Notes: generated from the letters alone by a model not told the origin. A stretch of DNA of 5,669 nt from Chitinispirillales bacterium (GCA_031254445.1 JAIRUL010000122.1:1-5669), one strand, 5' to 3'. Shown: positions 1 to 5,471, counted from the first letter of the stretch. Numbers and translations: made by a program.

Positions 1-21
1 GTTCAGGATAGCGGGCAAAAA

Positions 22-74
22 AAGTAATTTCTATAAACGCTTGATTTGCTCCAGCCCGTTGCAGTAAATTACTT
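22..74. repeat. 9-bp inverted repeat in the leader of the lipoprotein gene
   Basis: AAGTAATTT at 22-30 is the exact reverse complement of AAATTACTT at 66-74, with 35 bases between. A second helix (10-16 with 54-60, seven pairs including one G-T) crosses it. The pair could be an operator around the candidate promoter or an RNA fold if transcription starts further upstream. Chance is not excluded, since one arm pair is AT-rich. Confidence 0.35.
41..70 (+). promoter_or_regulatory. candidate sigma-70-like promoter for the lipoprotein gene
   Basis: TTGATT at 41-46 resembles a -35 box and TAAATT at 65-70 a -10 box, with 18 bases between. Each matches four of six consensus positions. Its position, about 40 bases before the start codon at 109, suits a promoter. 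The organism's promoter consensus is unknown, so this is a weak inference. Confidence 0.25.
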
Positions 75-97
75 AAAAAGCAATGGCGCGGCGCGAA

Positions 98-104
98 AGG
101 GAGG
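98..104 (+). promoter_or_regulatory. ribosome binding site deciding the start of the lipoprotein gene
   Basis: AGGGAGG at 98-104 lies just before ATG 109. The open frame extends back to a codon at 46, but only the ATG at 109 has this Shine-Dalgarno sequence and is followed directly by a lysine-lysine signal peptide. The 21 residues upstream look like untranslated leader. Confidence 0.75.
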
Positions 105-108
105 ATTT

Positions 109-1095
109 ATGAAGAAAATATTGATTTTCGTTTCGATAGCCTTACTAGCCGGGCTTATCTCTTGCGCTGCTCCGCATAAAAGCGCCGCCGGCGAGCTAGG
201 CGCGGAAACCGCCGGGGAAGCGGTGGCGGATGCCGGCGATCGGCCCCAAGGCGGCGGCGAAGCGAACCCTGAGCGCGCTGCGGCGGCGGCAAGCGGGCCT
301 TTGCCCAAAGTTGCCGTGTACGTAACCGGCGGCAAAACCCCCGATGAAAATAAGGCGTTTAGCACGAGGATAACGCACGCGCTTGTAAGCAGCGGGAAAT
401 ACAACACGATAGAACGCTCCGACGCATTTTTGGATCAGGTCGCAAAAGAGATGATTGCGCAAAGGAGCGGCGCGATTGACGACAACCAAATTAGCGAACT
501 TGGGCGGCAGGCCGGGGCGGACTTTGTTTGCGTAGGGGAAATACTAGATGCGTTCGGCGCGAGCCAGATATCGGCTCGCATAATGAATGTCGAGAGCGTT
601 GAGGTTATCGCGTCGGGGCTGGCCTCGGGTCCGCTGAAAACAATGGCCGACTTCGCTGCGCTCTCCGATCGCGTTGCGGCGCTATTGCTCGGCGTTGCTC
701 AAAATACCGCCCCGATTTCAGGCGCGGCGGCGTCTGCGAATCAGGCTGCGCCGGAAGCGCCCACTGCGGCTGCCGCATATACAGCTCCGGCGCAGCCGGC
801 CGAAACGAATCAAGCGCATAGCGAAGCGGATTACCGCTCGGTCAAGATAGGCGATTTAATATGGATGGCGGAAAATCTGAATATCGCAACAAAAGATAGC
901 TGGTGTTACGGCGACGCGGCTTTCAACTGCGCGAAGTACGGCAGGCTGTATGCTTGGAGCGCAGCGGTGACGGCTTGCCCTAACGGATGGCATTTGCCGG
1001 CTAATGCCGAGTGGGAGAATTTGGTTAACGCGACGGGGGGAAAAAAAGGTTGCCGGCGCAAAGTTGAAATCAAAAACGGGGTGGAACGACAATAA
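109..1095 (+). CDS. lipoprotein with CsgG-like region and FISUMP domain, N-terminal part of a frameshifted gene
   Basis: Probable outer-membrane lipoprotein, 328 residues as read. Residues 1-19 are a lipoprotein signal peptide (MKK, hydrophobic core, lipobox LISC, Cys19); Ala at +2 fits export to the outer membrane. Residues 20-65 are a low-complexity Ala/Gly/Glu stretch. Residues 66-196 (from PKVAVYVTGG, with SGKYNTIERSDAFL and GADFVCVGEI) resemble the CsgG/LpoB-like region often found before FISUMP domains. An Ala/Pro-rich linker covers about 197-240. The FISUMP domain begins near 242 (VKIGDLIWMAENLN, GRLYAWSAA, CPNGWHLPANAEWENL) but breaks after ATGGKK, where the frame runs into unrelated residues and stops at 1095. 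The domain continues in another frame to 1363; removing one base from the G6A7 run at 1035-1047 gives a 417-residue protein. The molecular role of FISUMP proteins is not established; surface adhesion or binding is a guess. Domain assignment comes from recognised motifs, not a search. Confidence 0.8.
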   Translation: MKKILIFVSIALLAGLISCAAPHKSAAGELGAETAGEAVADAGDRPQGGGEANPERAAAAASGPLPKVAVYVTGGKTPDENKAFSTRITHALVSSGKYNTIERSDAFLDQVAKEMIAQRSGAIDDNQISELGRQAGADFVCVGEILDAFGASQISARIMNVESVEVIASGLASGPLKTMADFAALSDRVAALLLGVAQNTAPISGAAASANQAAPEAPTAAAAYTAPAQPAETNQAHSEADYRSVKIGDLIWMAENLNIATKDSWCYGDAAFNCAKYGRLYAWSAAVTACPNGWHLPANAEWENLVNATGGKKGCRRKVEIKNGVERQ

Positions 1096-1363
1096 AGGCG
1101 CAAGCGGCAACGGTTCCGACAGTTTCGAGTTTTCGGCTCTGCCGGGCGGGCTTCACTACTCCTACGGCGAATACCACGGCGCCGGCAACTACGGCTATTA
1201 TTGGAGCGCGACGGAGTTTGGGACAACGAGCGCGGCAGAGTTCGGGACTAGCTACGCGTATGCGCAGTACCTGCACCACGATGCCGTCAAGATAGTCGAG
1301 GGGACCGCCGTAAAAGGCGACGGCTATTCGGTTCGCTGTGTGCGGGATTGGGGCGGCAAGTGA
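1004..1363 (+). pseudogene. C-terminal FISUMP segment of the same lipoprotein gene, displaced by a frameshift
   Basis: This is the second half of the gene that starts at 109, read one base ahead. The frame has an ATG at 1004, but residues before about 1045 overlap the real FISUMP coding in the other frame and are not homologous. From about 1048 on it has the classic FISUMP C-terminal half: AGAKLKSKTGWNDNKGASGN, FSALPGG, GNYGYYWSATE and the terminal GDGYSVRCVRD, ending at TGA 1361-1363. No ribosome binding site was seen before 1004, so independent translation is unlikely. Either the gene is intact and the sequence has one extra base in the G/A run, the gene is phase-variable, or it is a recent pseudogene. 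The conserved, well-preserved C-terminal half argues against long decay. Confidence 0.75.
1035..1047 (+). repeat. G6A7 homopolymer run at the frameshift point
   Basis: Six G (1035-1040) are followed directly by seven A (1041-1047), exactly where the FISUMP reading frame switches. Losing one base in either run joins ATGGKK to VAGAKLKSK in frame. Such runs are hot spots for replication slippage, transcriptional slippage and sequencing indels. A standard -1 ribosomal slip would not help, because it runs into a TGA shortly after. Confidence 0.8.
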
Positions 1364-1523
1364 CTGCGAAACCAAGCCGCAAATCCACACCGCAAAACGC
1401 CCGCCCGTAATGTATATTTGTATGTGATAAAAGAAAATTGGGCGGGGATGCGGATGCGGACGGCGTGGGCGGGGGCCGCCTTATCGTTAAGGGCGCCAAT
1501 TAATCAAACAGGGTCGAAAAAGC
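1364..1523. other. 160-base spacer between the lipoprotein gene and argH
   Basis: No gene is seen. CCCGCCC at 1400-1406 is the reverse complement of GGGCGGG at 1440-1446, enclosing an AT-rich 33-base stretch. That stretch contains TGTGATAAAA at 1423-1432, which resembles an extended -10 box, but no -35 box fits. The argH promoter may lie here. GGATGC occurs twice in tandem at 1446-1457. No U-tract terminator follows the lipoprotein gene. Confidence 0.4.
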
Positions 1524-2903
1524 ATGAAAATGTGGGACGGGCGTTTTTCTAAGGGCACCGACGCGCTGATGGAGGCGTTTAATAACTCGCTGCCTTTTGA
1601 TATGGCGCTTATCGAGGAGGATATTTGCGGGAGCGTCGCGTGGGCCAACGCCTTAGAGAAGGCCGGGGTTTTCGGCGCGGCGGAGCGCGAGCGTGTGGTT
1701 TCGGGGTTGAAATCTATACTTGATGACCATAGAAACGGGCGTATTGAGTTTCTCAACTCCGACGAGGATATCCACATGGCCGTGGAGCGGCTGCTTGTTG
1801 AGCGGGTCGGCGAGGCGGGGGAGAGGCTGCACACGGGGCGGTCGCGCAACGATCAGGTGATAACCGACACGCGGCTGTACGCGAAAAAGGCGCTCTCCGC
1901 CGTCGCTGGGTCGCTCGTGGAGCTGCAGAGGGCCGTTGTCGGGCGGGCAAAGTCGGACTTGGGGGTGATAGCCCCAGGATACACGCATTTGCAGCAGGCG
2001 CAGCCGATCCTGCTGTCGCACTACTGGATGTCGCTCTTCTCCATCTTAGAGCGCGAAAAGTCCCGCGTCGCCCACGCGGCGGCTTCCGCCGACATCCTCC
2101 CGCTCGGCTCCGGCGCGATCGCCGGCAGCGGCTTTCCGGTGGACAGGGGGGCGATAGCCGCAGAGCTCGGTTTTTCGTCCGTATCGGCGAACAGCATAGA
2201 CATGGTCGCCTCGCGCGACTTCATCCTCGAGTCGCTCTCAGCTTTCGCCTCCGTAGGCATCCACCTGAGCCGCTACGCGGAGGATCTGATCATCTGGTCG
2301 TCGAAAGAGTTCGCTTTCGTCGAGCTCGACGACGCGTGGTCGACCGGTTCCAGCATGATGCCGCAGAAGAAAAACCCCGATTCGCTGGAGCTTATTCGCG
2401 GCAAGAGCGGTAGGCTAATAGGCAACTACGTGCGGATGGCTACGACGCTCAAAGGGCTTGGCCTCGCGTACTTCAAGGATTTGCAAGAGGACAAGGAACC
2501 TCTGTTTGACAGCGTGCGAAACATAGAGATGGTTATAAACGTATTCGCGCGGGTTATAGAGACGTTGACTATTCGGAAGGATAAAATCAGGCAGGATTTG
2601 GATCCGTTCCTGCTTGCCACAGATATGGCCGACTACTTGGTTCGCAAAGGTATGCCTTTCCGTCAAGCGCACAAAGCGATAGGCCGCCTTGTGGGATACT
2701 GCGTTGAGGCGGATGTAAAATTGACGGATGTTCCGCTAGAAAAATTGCGTGAGTTTTCAGAGATGTTCGGGGATGATGTATCAACACTCTACTCATGGGA
2801 GCAAGCCGTAAATGCCCGCACCATCGCCGGAGGGACCGGGACGGATAGCGTTAGGGCGCAGATTGAGATGGCTGAAAAGCTGCTGAATAACGATAGGTTT
2901 TGA
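1524..2903 (+). CDS. argH: argininosuccinate lyase
   Basis: Cytosolic enzyme that splits argininosuccinate into arginine and fumarate, the last step of arginine biosynthesis; a homotetramer of the fumarase/aspartase superfamily. The 459 residues match the usual length (about 455-470). The N-terminus has the family's WDGRFSKGTD. The three conserved regions that build each shared active site are present: HTGRSRNDQV at 103-112, GYTHLQQAQP at 152-161 (His155 is the expected catalytic-site histidine) and the superfamily signature TGSSMMPQKKNPDSLE from 274, in which Ser276 is the expected catalytic serine and Lys282 and Asn284 are conserved. The protein looks intact. The start is ATG 1524; the Shine-Dalgarno is weak (AGGG at 1510-1513), and an in-frame ATG at 1530 would remove only two residues. 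No other arginine gene is in the window. A strong hairpin follows at 2922. Confidence 0.97.
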   Translation: MKMWDGRFSKGTDALMEAFNNSLPFDMALIEEDICGSVAWANALEKAGVFGAAERERVVSGLKSILDDHRNGRIEFLNSDEDIHMAVERLLVERVGEAGERLHTGRSRNDQVITDTRLYAKKALSAVAGSLVELQRAVVGRAKSDLGVIAPGYTHLQQAQPILLSHYWMSLFSILEREKSRVAHAAASADILPLGSGAIAGSGFPVDRGAIAAELGFSSVSANSIDMVASRDFILESLSAFASVGIHLSRYAEDLIIWSSKEFAFVELDDAWSTGSSMMPQKKNPDSLELIRGKSGRLIGNYVRMATTLKGLGLAYFKDLQEDKEPLFDSVRNIEMVINVFARVIETLTIRKDKIRQDLDPFLLATDMADYLVRKGMPFRQAHKAIGRLVGYCVEADVKLTDVPLEKLREFSEMFGDDVSTLYSWEQAVNARTIAGGTGTDSVRAQIEMAEKLLNNDRF

Positions 2904-2921
2904 CGTACCTGTTTTAAAAAG

Positions 2922-2951
2922 TATCCCCCCGCATCTTTATGCGGGGGGATA
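2922..2951. terminator. 13-bp perfect hairpin after argH, probable terminator
   Basis: TATCCCCCCGCAT (2922-2934) pairs perfectly with ATGCGGGGGGATA (2939-2951) around the loop CTTT. It starts 18 bases after the argH stop. On the plus strand only a short AT stretch follows, whereas on the minus strand the hairpin is followed by AC and then five T (2916-2920), a better factor-independent terminator in that direction. It may act in both directions. Confidence 0.65.
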
Positions 2952-2973
2952 TTGATAGGGGGGCTAATGTATC

Positions 2974-3002
2974 GGGGCGTTACGGGGCAGAGCCCCGTCC
3001 CC
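2974..3002. repeat. GC-rich hairpin, possible dispersed intergenic repeat
   Basis: ACGGGGC (2982-2988) pairs with GCCCCGT (2992-2998) around AGA; outside it GGGG (2974-2977) can pair with CCCC (2999-3002) across a four-base bulge. No T run follows on the plus strand. Compact GGGGC-AGA-GCCCC palindromes like this often occur as multi-copy intergenic elements; copy number here is unknown. Confidence 0.5.
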
Positions 3003-3035
3003 AAAAGATTTAAAAGGCTTTGATTTTAATCTTTT
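3003..3035. repeat. AT-rich hairpin before the Nudix gene
   Basis: AAAAGATTTAAAA (3003-3015) pairs with TTTTAATCTTTT (3024-3035) with one bulged base and an eight-base loop. It lies directly after the GC-rich hairpin and about 30 bases before the Nudix start. It may contribute to transcription termination after argH or affect the Nudix leader. Confidence 0.4.
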
Positions 3036-3050
3036 GACTTTCATCAACAC

Positions 3051-3054
3051 GGAG
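3051..3054 (+). promoter_or_regulatory. ribosome binding site deciding the Nudix start
   Basis: GGAG at 3051-3054 lies nine bases before ATG 3064. The frame is open back to a TTG at 3034, but that codon lies inside the AT-rich hairpin and has no Shine-Dalgarno. The ATG at 3057 is in a different frame. Confidence 0.65.
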
Positions 3055-3063
3055 ATATGCAAT

Positions 3064-3483
3064 ATGAACGAACAAGCAACCCCAATGCGCATAGTAGAAC
3101 AGGCCGGCGCCGTGCTGTACCGCATAGCCCAAAACGGCGAGCCCCAAATCCTAACGGTGCGTTCAAAGACCTTTCCCAACCAGCGCATCTTCCCCAAGGG
3201 TCACATGGAAGAGGGCGAGGCCGCCGAAGAAACCGCCGCCCGCGAGCTGCTTGAAGAGGGCGGCATGGCCGGTGAAATCGTAGGTTATTGCGGCCTGCGC
3301 GAGTTTACCTACAAAAACAAATTATATAGAGTAAGATACTACGCCGCCAAATACATTTCTACAGAAAATCCGGGCGAACCTAATCGGGAGCCGCAGTGGG
3401 CAAACGTTGCGGAAACGAGAAACATATTGCCGTTTGACGATCTGAAAGAGATATTGGACAAGTGCGTTGAGCTTATACGGTGA
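3064..3483 (+). CDS. Nudix hydrolase
   Basis: Cytosolic hydrolase expected to cleave a nucleoside diphosphate linked to another moiety, using Mg2+ or Mn2+. The 139-residue protein is a single Nudix domain. The full 23-residue Nudix box (G-x5-E-x7-REU-x-EE-x-GU) covers residues 46-68, from GHMEEGE to RELLEEGGM, with the metal-binding glutamates of REL-x-EE (Glu61, Glu64, Glu65) present. The FPKGH lead-in and small size resemble the group that acts on diadenosine polyphosphates or diphosphoinositol compounds, but the substrate cannot be read from the sequence. AGAVLYR near residues 14-20 is the usual first strand. It stands between argH and a convergent gene, without clear operon partners. The start rests on the GGAG at 3051. 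Confidence 0.92.
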   Translation: MNEQATPMRIVEQAGAVLYRIAQNGEPQILTVRSKTFPNQRIFPKGHMEEGEAAEETAARELLEEGGMAGEIVGYCGLREFTYKNKLYRVRYYAAKYISTENPGEPNREPQWANVAETRNILPFDDLKEILDKCVELIR

Positions 3484-3581
3484 TGTTAAAGTCAAAGCCT
3501 ATTATGGGAGAATGGGGCGTGCTGCAAATCATCGGTCGCGTGTTGGCGTGGTAGGGGTGCGGGGGGCATAACGCAACGTTC

Positions 3582-3609
3582 GTAAAGGTGTGGCCAGCCA
3601 CGCCTTTAC
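3582..3609. terminator. long hairpin between convergent genes, possible bidirectional terminator
   Basis: GTAAAGGTGTGGC (3582-3594) pairs with GCCACGCCTTTAC (3597-3609), one G-T pair included; the realistic loop is four bases. It sits in the 180-base gap between the converging Nudix and CBS-ATPase genes, where a shared terminator is expected. No strong T run follows on either strand, so it could equally be an intergenic palindromic repeat. The rest of the gap (3484-3663) shows no gene; GGCGCTA at 3637-3643 can pair with TAGCGCC at 3665-3671 at the end of the CBS-ATPase gene. Confidence 0.5.
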
Positions 3610-3663
3610 TTAGCAGCAACCCTTGGCGGCTTGAGGGGCGCTATGGCAAACGTCAAAAGCGCA

Positions 3664-4647
3664 TTAGCGCCTATCCAAGGCGTCGTTTTCCTGCACCGAT
3701 TTAAATGCGCCTTCCTCTAAAAACACCGTAGCTTTAACAATCGTTCCAAGGCCTATTTGCGACCGGATATCAAAGCTGTCCGACGCGCGCTTGACGTTCG
3801 GCAGCCCTAGGCCCGCTCCGAAGCCTAAGCTCCTTATCCAGTCGGTCGCCGTGGAGAACCCCTCCTCCATGGCCAAATCAACATCCGGTATCCCGGGGCC
3901 CGTGTCTTTGGCTATAATCTCGATTTTGTCGTCGCCGATGTAGCACGACAGTTTTCCGCCGTCGGAGTGCGCGACTAGGTTTATCTCTAGCTCGTAGCTT
4001 GCGATGGCGACCCTGCGTATCAGCTTTGGGTTCAGGCTGCGTTCTTTTAGGACGCGCCTGATTTCGTTTGACGCGCTGCCGCCTTTTTCGAAGTCGAATT
4101 TTTTTATGGCGAACTCCCGATAGTACCGCCCGCTCGCGGCGGCTACCGGCGCGCTTGGCGCCGGGGCGCTGTCGGTCTCCATCTTGTTGACCTCTTTGTT
4201 CATCTCGAAGAGGATTTTGTTCATGACGTCGCCGGCGGTGACGATGCCCACGAGCTTTTCGTTTTTGTCAAGAACCGGAAAGCGCCCGAACTTGTAGCGT
4301 TCGAACCACGACAGGGCGAACGTGAGCGGCATATCGGCGTCCAAGACGATGAGGTTGCGCGTCATCCGGCCCTCGACGGTGTCCTCGATGTACCCGAAGT
4401 CGAGGGCGCGGAGGATGTTGTCCACGCTCACGAGGCCGAAGAGGCGGCCATCCTCGGCTATGGGCACGCCGGAGATGTGGTACTCCTGCATGAGCTTCTG
4501 CACGTGCCGCAGCGTGTCGGCGCGGGATGCGGTGATTAGCTTTTCGGCCGCGGTCATGACGTCGCGCACCTTGAGCTTGAAGATGATCTCAAGGGTCATG
4601 AGCGACGAGCGCGAGGGTTCGACTATGGATGCGGCTTTTGTGGTCAT
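3664..4647 (-). CDS. CBS-domain pair fused to an RsbW-like ATP-binding (anti-sigma/switch kinase) domain
   Basis: Probable cytosolic regulator of 327 residues. CBS domain 1 spans about 27-82 (KVRDVMT to GLVSVDNILRAL) and CBS domain 2 about 91-146 (VEGRMT to GIVTAGDVMNKIL). Both end in the ribose-contacting pattern S/T-x-x-N/D (Ser74-Asn77, Thr137-Asp140), so adenine nucleotide binding is plausible. A Pro/Ala linker (about 157-173) leads to a GHKL ATPase domain (about 176-310) with the N box ELEINLVAH (Glu219, Asn223), the G1 box DTGPGI (248-253) and the G2 box GFGAGLGLPNV (275-285). It lacks a phospho-acceptor histidine domain, so it resembles RsbW/RsbT-type serine kinases or anti-sigma factors rather than a sensor histidine kinase. 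It lies downstream of the NuoE-like gene on the same strand, and related ATPases often neighbour NuoE/hydrogenase genes, suggesting redox or energy-linked control; no sigma factor or STAS partner is present here. The start is uncertain: ATG 4647, TTG 4659 and ATG 4599 (removing 16 residues before MTLEIIFKLKV) all lack a good Shine-Dalgarno. Confidence 0.85.
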   Translation of the reverse strand: MTTKAASIVEPSRSSLMTLEIIFKLKVRDVMTAAEKLITASRADTLRHVQKLMQEYHISGVPIAEDGRLFGLVSVDNILRALDFGYIEDTVEGRMTRNLIVLDADMPLTFALSWFERYKFGRFPVLDKNEKLVGIVTAGDVMNKILFEMNKEVNKMETDSAPAPSAPVAAASGRYYREFAIKKFDFEKGGSASNEIRRVLKERSLNPKLIRRVAIASYELEINLVAHSDGGKLSCYIGDDKIEIIAKDTGPGIPDVDLAMEEGFSTATDWIRSLGFGAGLGLPNVKRASDSFDIRSQIGLGTIVKATVFLEEGAFKSVQENDALDRR

Positions 4648-4702
4648 AATACAAGTCAATAATCTTTTAGTCTTTTAAAATCAAATTCTTTAATATTCAG
4701 AC

Positions 4703-4717
4703 GAAGCCTACGGCTTC
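4703..4717. repeat. small perfect hairpin in the nuoE-CBS spacer
   Basis: GAAGCC (4703-4708) pairs with GGCTTC (4712-4717) around a three-base loop. It lies six bases from the larger hairpin at 4723-4744. Together they could stop, slow or process a transcript that leaves the NuoE-like gene on the minus strand. Confidence 0.45.
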
Positions 4718-4722
4718 ATAAC

Positions 4723-4744
4723 GTGTGGCGCACAGCCGCCACAC
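4723..4744. repeat. 8-bp perfect hairpin in the nuoE-CBS spacer
   Basis: GTGTGGCG (4723-4730) pairs perfectly with CGCCACAC (4737-4744) around CACAGC. On the minus strand it follows the hexamer repeats after the NuoE-like gene. No T run follows in that direction (the next bases are GTTATGAAGCC), so an intrinsic terminator is not well supported. Confidence 0.5.
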
Positions 4745-4786
4745 AAAGTCAAAGTCAACATCAAAGTCAACGTCAAAATCAAAATC
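4745..4786. repeat. seven tandem degenerate hexamers (AAAGTC type)
   Basis: Seven consecutive six-base units fill 4745-4786: AAAGTC, AAAGTC, AACATC, AAAGTC, AACGTC, AAAATC, AAAATC. All fit AA-n-n-TC. They lie immediately downstream of the NuoE-like stop codon. On the minus strand they read as GACTTT/GATTTT units. A related motif flanks the Nudix gene at 3016-3030 and 3485-3499. Confidence 0.7.
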
Positions 4787-4789
4787 CTT

Positions 4790-5269
4790 TTACTTATACT
4801 TCTCAAGGATCTCCGGGATCCTTGCCACTTTTAGGCTGCCGTAGACCTCGCCGTCTATGGTTATGACGGGGGCTAGGCCGCAACAGCCTACGCAGCGCAC
4901 CGCTTGGATCGAAAACTTGCCGTCCGGGGTCGTGGCGTTGACCCCAACGCCTAGCTGCTCCTCTAGCTCCTTTAGCAGGTCGTCGCCGCCTTTTAGGTAG
5001 CAGGCCGTCCCCATGCACACCGAGATCTGGTGGTCGCCCGGCTTCTCTAGCTTAAAGTAGTGGTAAAACGTCATCACCCCGTAGATCTTGGCCAGCGGCA
5101 CCTCCAGCTTCTTGGAGACCGTGAGCGCCACGTCGCGGGGGATGAACTTGTAGACCTGCTGGACCTTGTGCAAGACCATAATGAGGTTGCCCGGCTTGTC
5201 CTTCCACTCAGCGATGAAAGCGTCTAGCTCGGGCGTCAACTCCGTCAGTACCGGCATGCTCTGGGGCAT
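4790..5269 (-). CDS. nuoE: NuoE/HndA-family thioredoxin-like [2Fe-2S] subunit
   Basis: Electron-transfer subunit of an NADH-linked complex: complex I NuoE, or the HndA/HydC subunit of NAD(P)-dependent or bifurcating [FeFe] hydrogenases. The 159 residues match the family (about 150-170). The N-terminal helical part (about 10-75) includes NLIMVLHKVQQVYKFIP and the conserved KIYGVMTFYHYF. The thioredoxin-like part has the cluster ligands in C-x4-C (Cys85, Cys90, in CMGTACYLKG) and C-x3-C (Cys126, Cys130, in RCVGCCGLAP). Gly-x-Leu near the end (YGSLKV) is also usual. ATG 5269 has a strong Shine-Dalgarno, AGGAGG at 5276-5281 on the minus strand, six bases away. The next gene on this strand is the CBS-ATPase regulator, 142 bases on. 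No NuoF/HndC or hydrogenase catalytic gene is in the window, so the symbol denotes the family only; hndA or hydC would be as defensible. Confidence 0.93.
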   Translation of the reverse strand: MPQSMPVLTELTPELDAFIAEWKDKPGNLIMVLHKVQQVYKFIPRDVALTVSKKLEVPLAKIYGVMTFYHYFKLEKPGDHQISVCMGTACYLKGGDDLLKELEEQLGVGVNATTPDGKFSIQAVRCVGCCGLAPVITIDGEVYGSLKVARIPEILEKYK

Positions 5270-5275
5270 ACGGGG

Positions 5276-5281
5276 CCTCCT
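5276..5281 (-). promoter_or_regulatory. strong ribosome binding site of the NuoE-like gene
   Basis: On the minus strand AGGAGG occupies 5281-5276, six bases before ATG 5269. It is the strongest Shine-Dalgarno in the window and selects this ATG over the in-frame ATG four codons later. Confidence 0.85.
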
Positions 5282-5359
5282 AATAACGTGTTTATGTTAA
5301 TTTGAACCGCATCGGGCCAACGCGGGATAGGTACAGACTCCGGCGCCGCCCAATATGTT

Positions 5360-5386
5360 AATATAGTATATGGCATACCAATGCAA
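5360..5386 (-). promoter_or_regulatory. candidate promoter of the NuoE-like gene
   Basis: On the minus strand TTGCAT (5386-5381) could be a -35 box and TATATT (5365-5360) a -10 box, with a 15-base spacer that is shorter than ideal. The surrounding 5351-5410 is a distinct AT-rich island within GC-rich DNA, about 90 bases before the start codon. The exact boxes are uncertain. Nothing else recognisable fills 5282-5471, except a five-pair hairpin at 5447-5461 just after the FISUMP fragment's stop. Confidence 0.35.
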
Positions 5387-5471
5387 CGTAATTTTTTATT
5401 ATTTTGGGAATTGGCCCGGGAAAACTGACAACCCGCAACCCGCCCGCCGGCCCGATGCCGGAAAACCGCGC

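Noticed and set aside
46..108. Extension of the lipoprotein reading frame upstream to position 46
   Set aside because: No ribosome binding site there, and it would bury the signal peptide; ATG 109 follows AGGGAGG and starts a textbook lipoprotein signal.
1039..1048. Programmed -1 ribosomal frameshift on A AAA AAA in the lipoprotein gene
   Set aside because: A -1 shift leads to an early TGA; a +1 shift or loss of one base is needed to reach the FISUMP C-terminal frame.
1487..2260. Several minus-strand open frames opposite argH
   Set aside because: They are shadows of a clear argH coding frame, with arginine- and serine-rich compositions and no recognisable motifs.
3034..3063. TTG start at 3034 for the Nudix gene
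   Set aside because: It lies within the AT-rich hairpin and lacks a Shine-Dalgarno; ATG 3064 has GGAG nine bases upstream and the protein is complete from there.
3035..3063. TTGACT (3035-3040) with TGCAAT (3058-3063) as a Nudix promoter
   Set aside because: The 17-base spacing fits, but transcription would start after the ribosome binding site and inside the coding region.
4322..4678. Plus-strand 118-codon frame opposite the CBS-ATPase gene
   Set aside because: It lies antisense to a gene with clear CBS motifs and has low-complexity Ser/Arg content.
4745..4786. Hexamer array as a CRISPR
   Set aside because: Units are six bases, without spacers, and no cas genes are present.
5250..5471. Continuation of the right-edge FISUMP frame into the NuoE-like gene
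   Set aside because: Careful reading finds a TAG at 5474-5472 that ends it 202 bases before the NuoE start.
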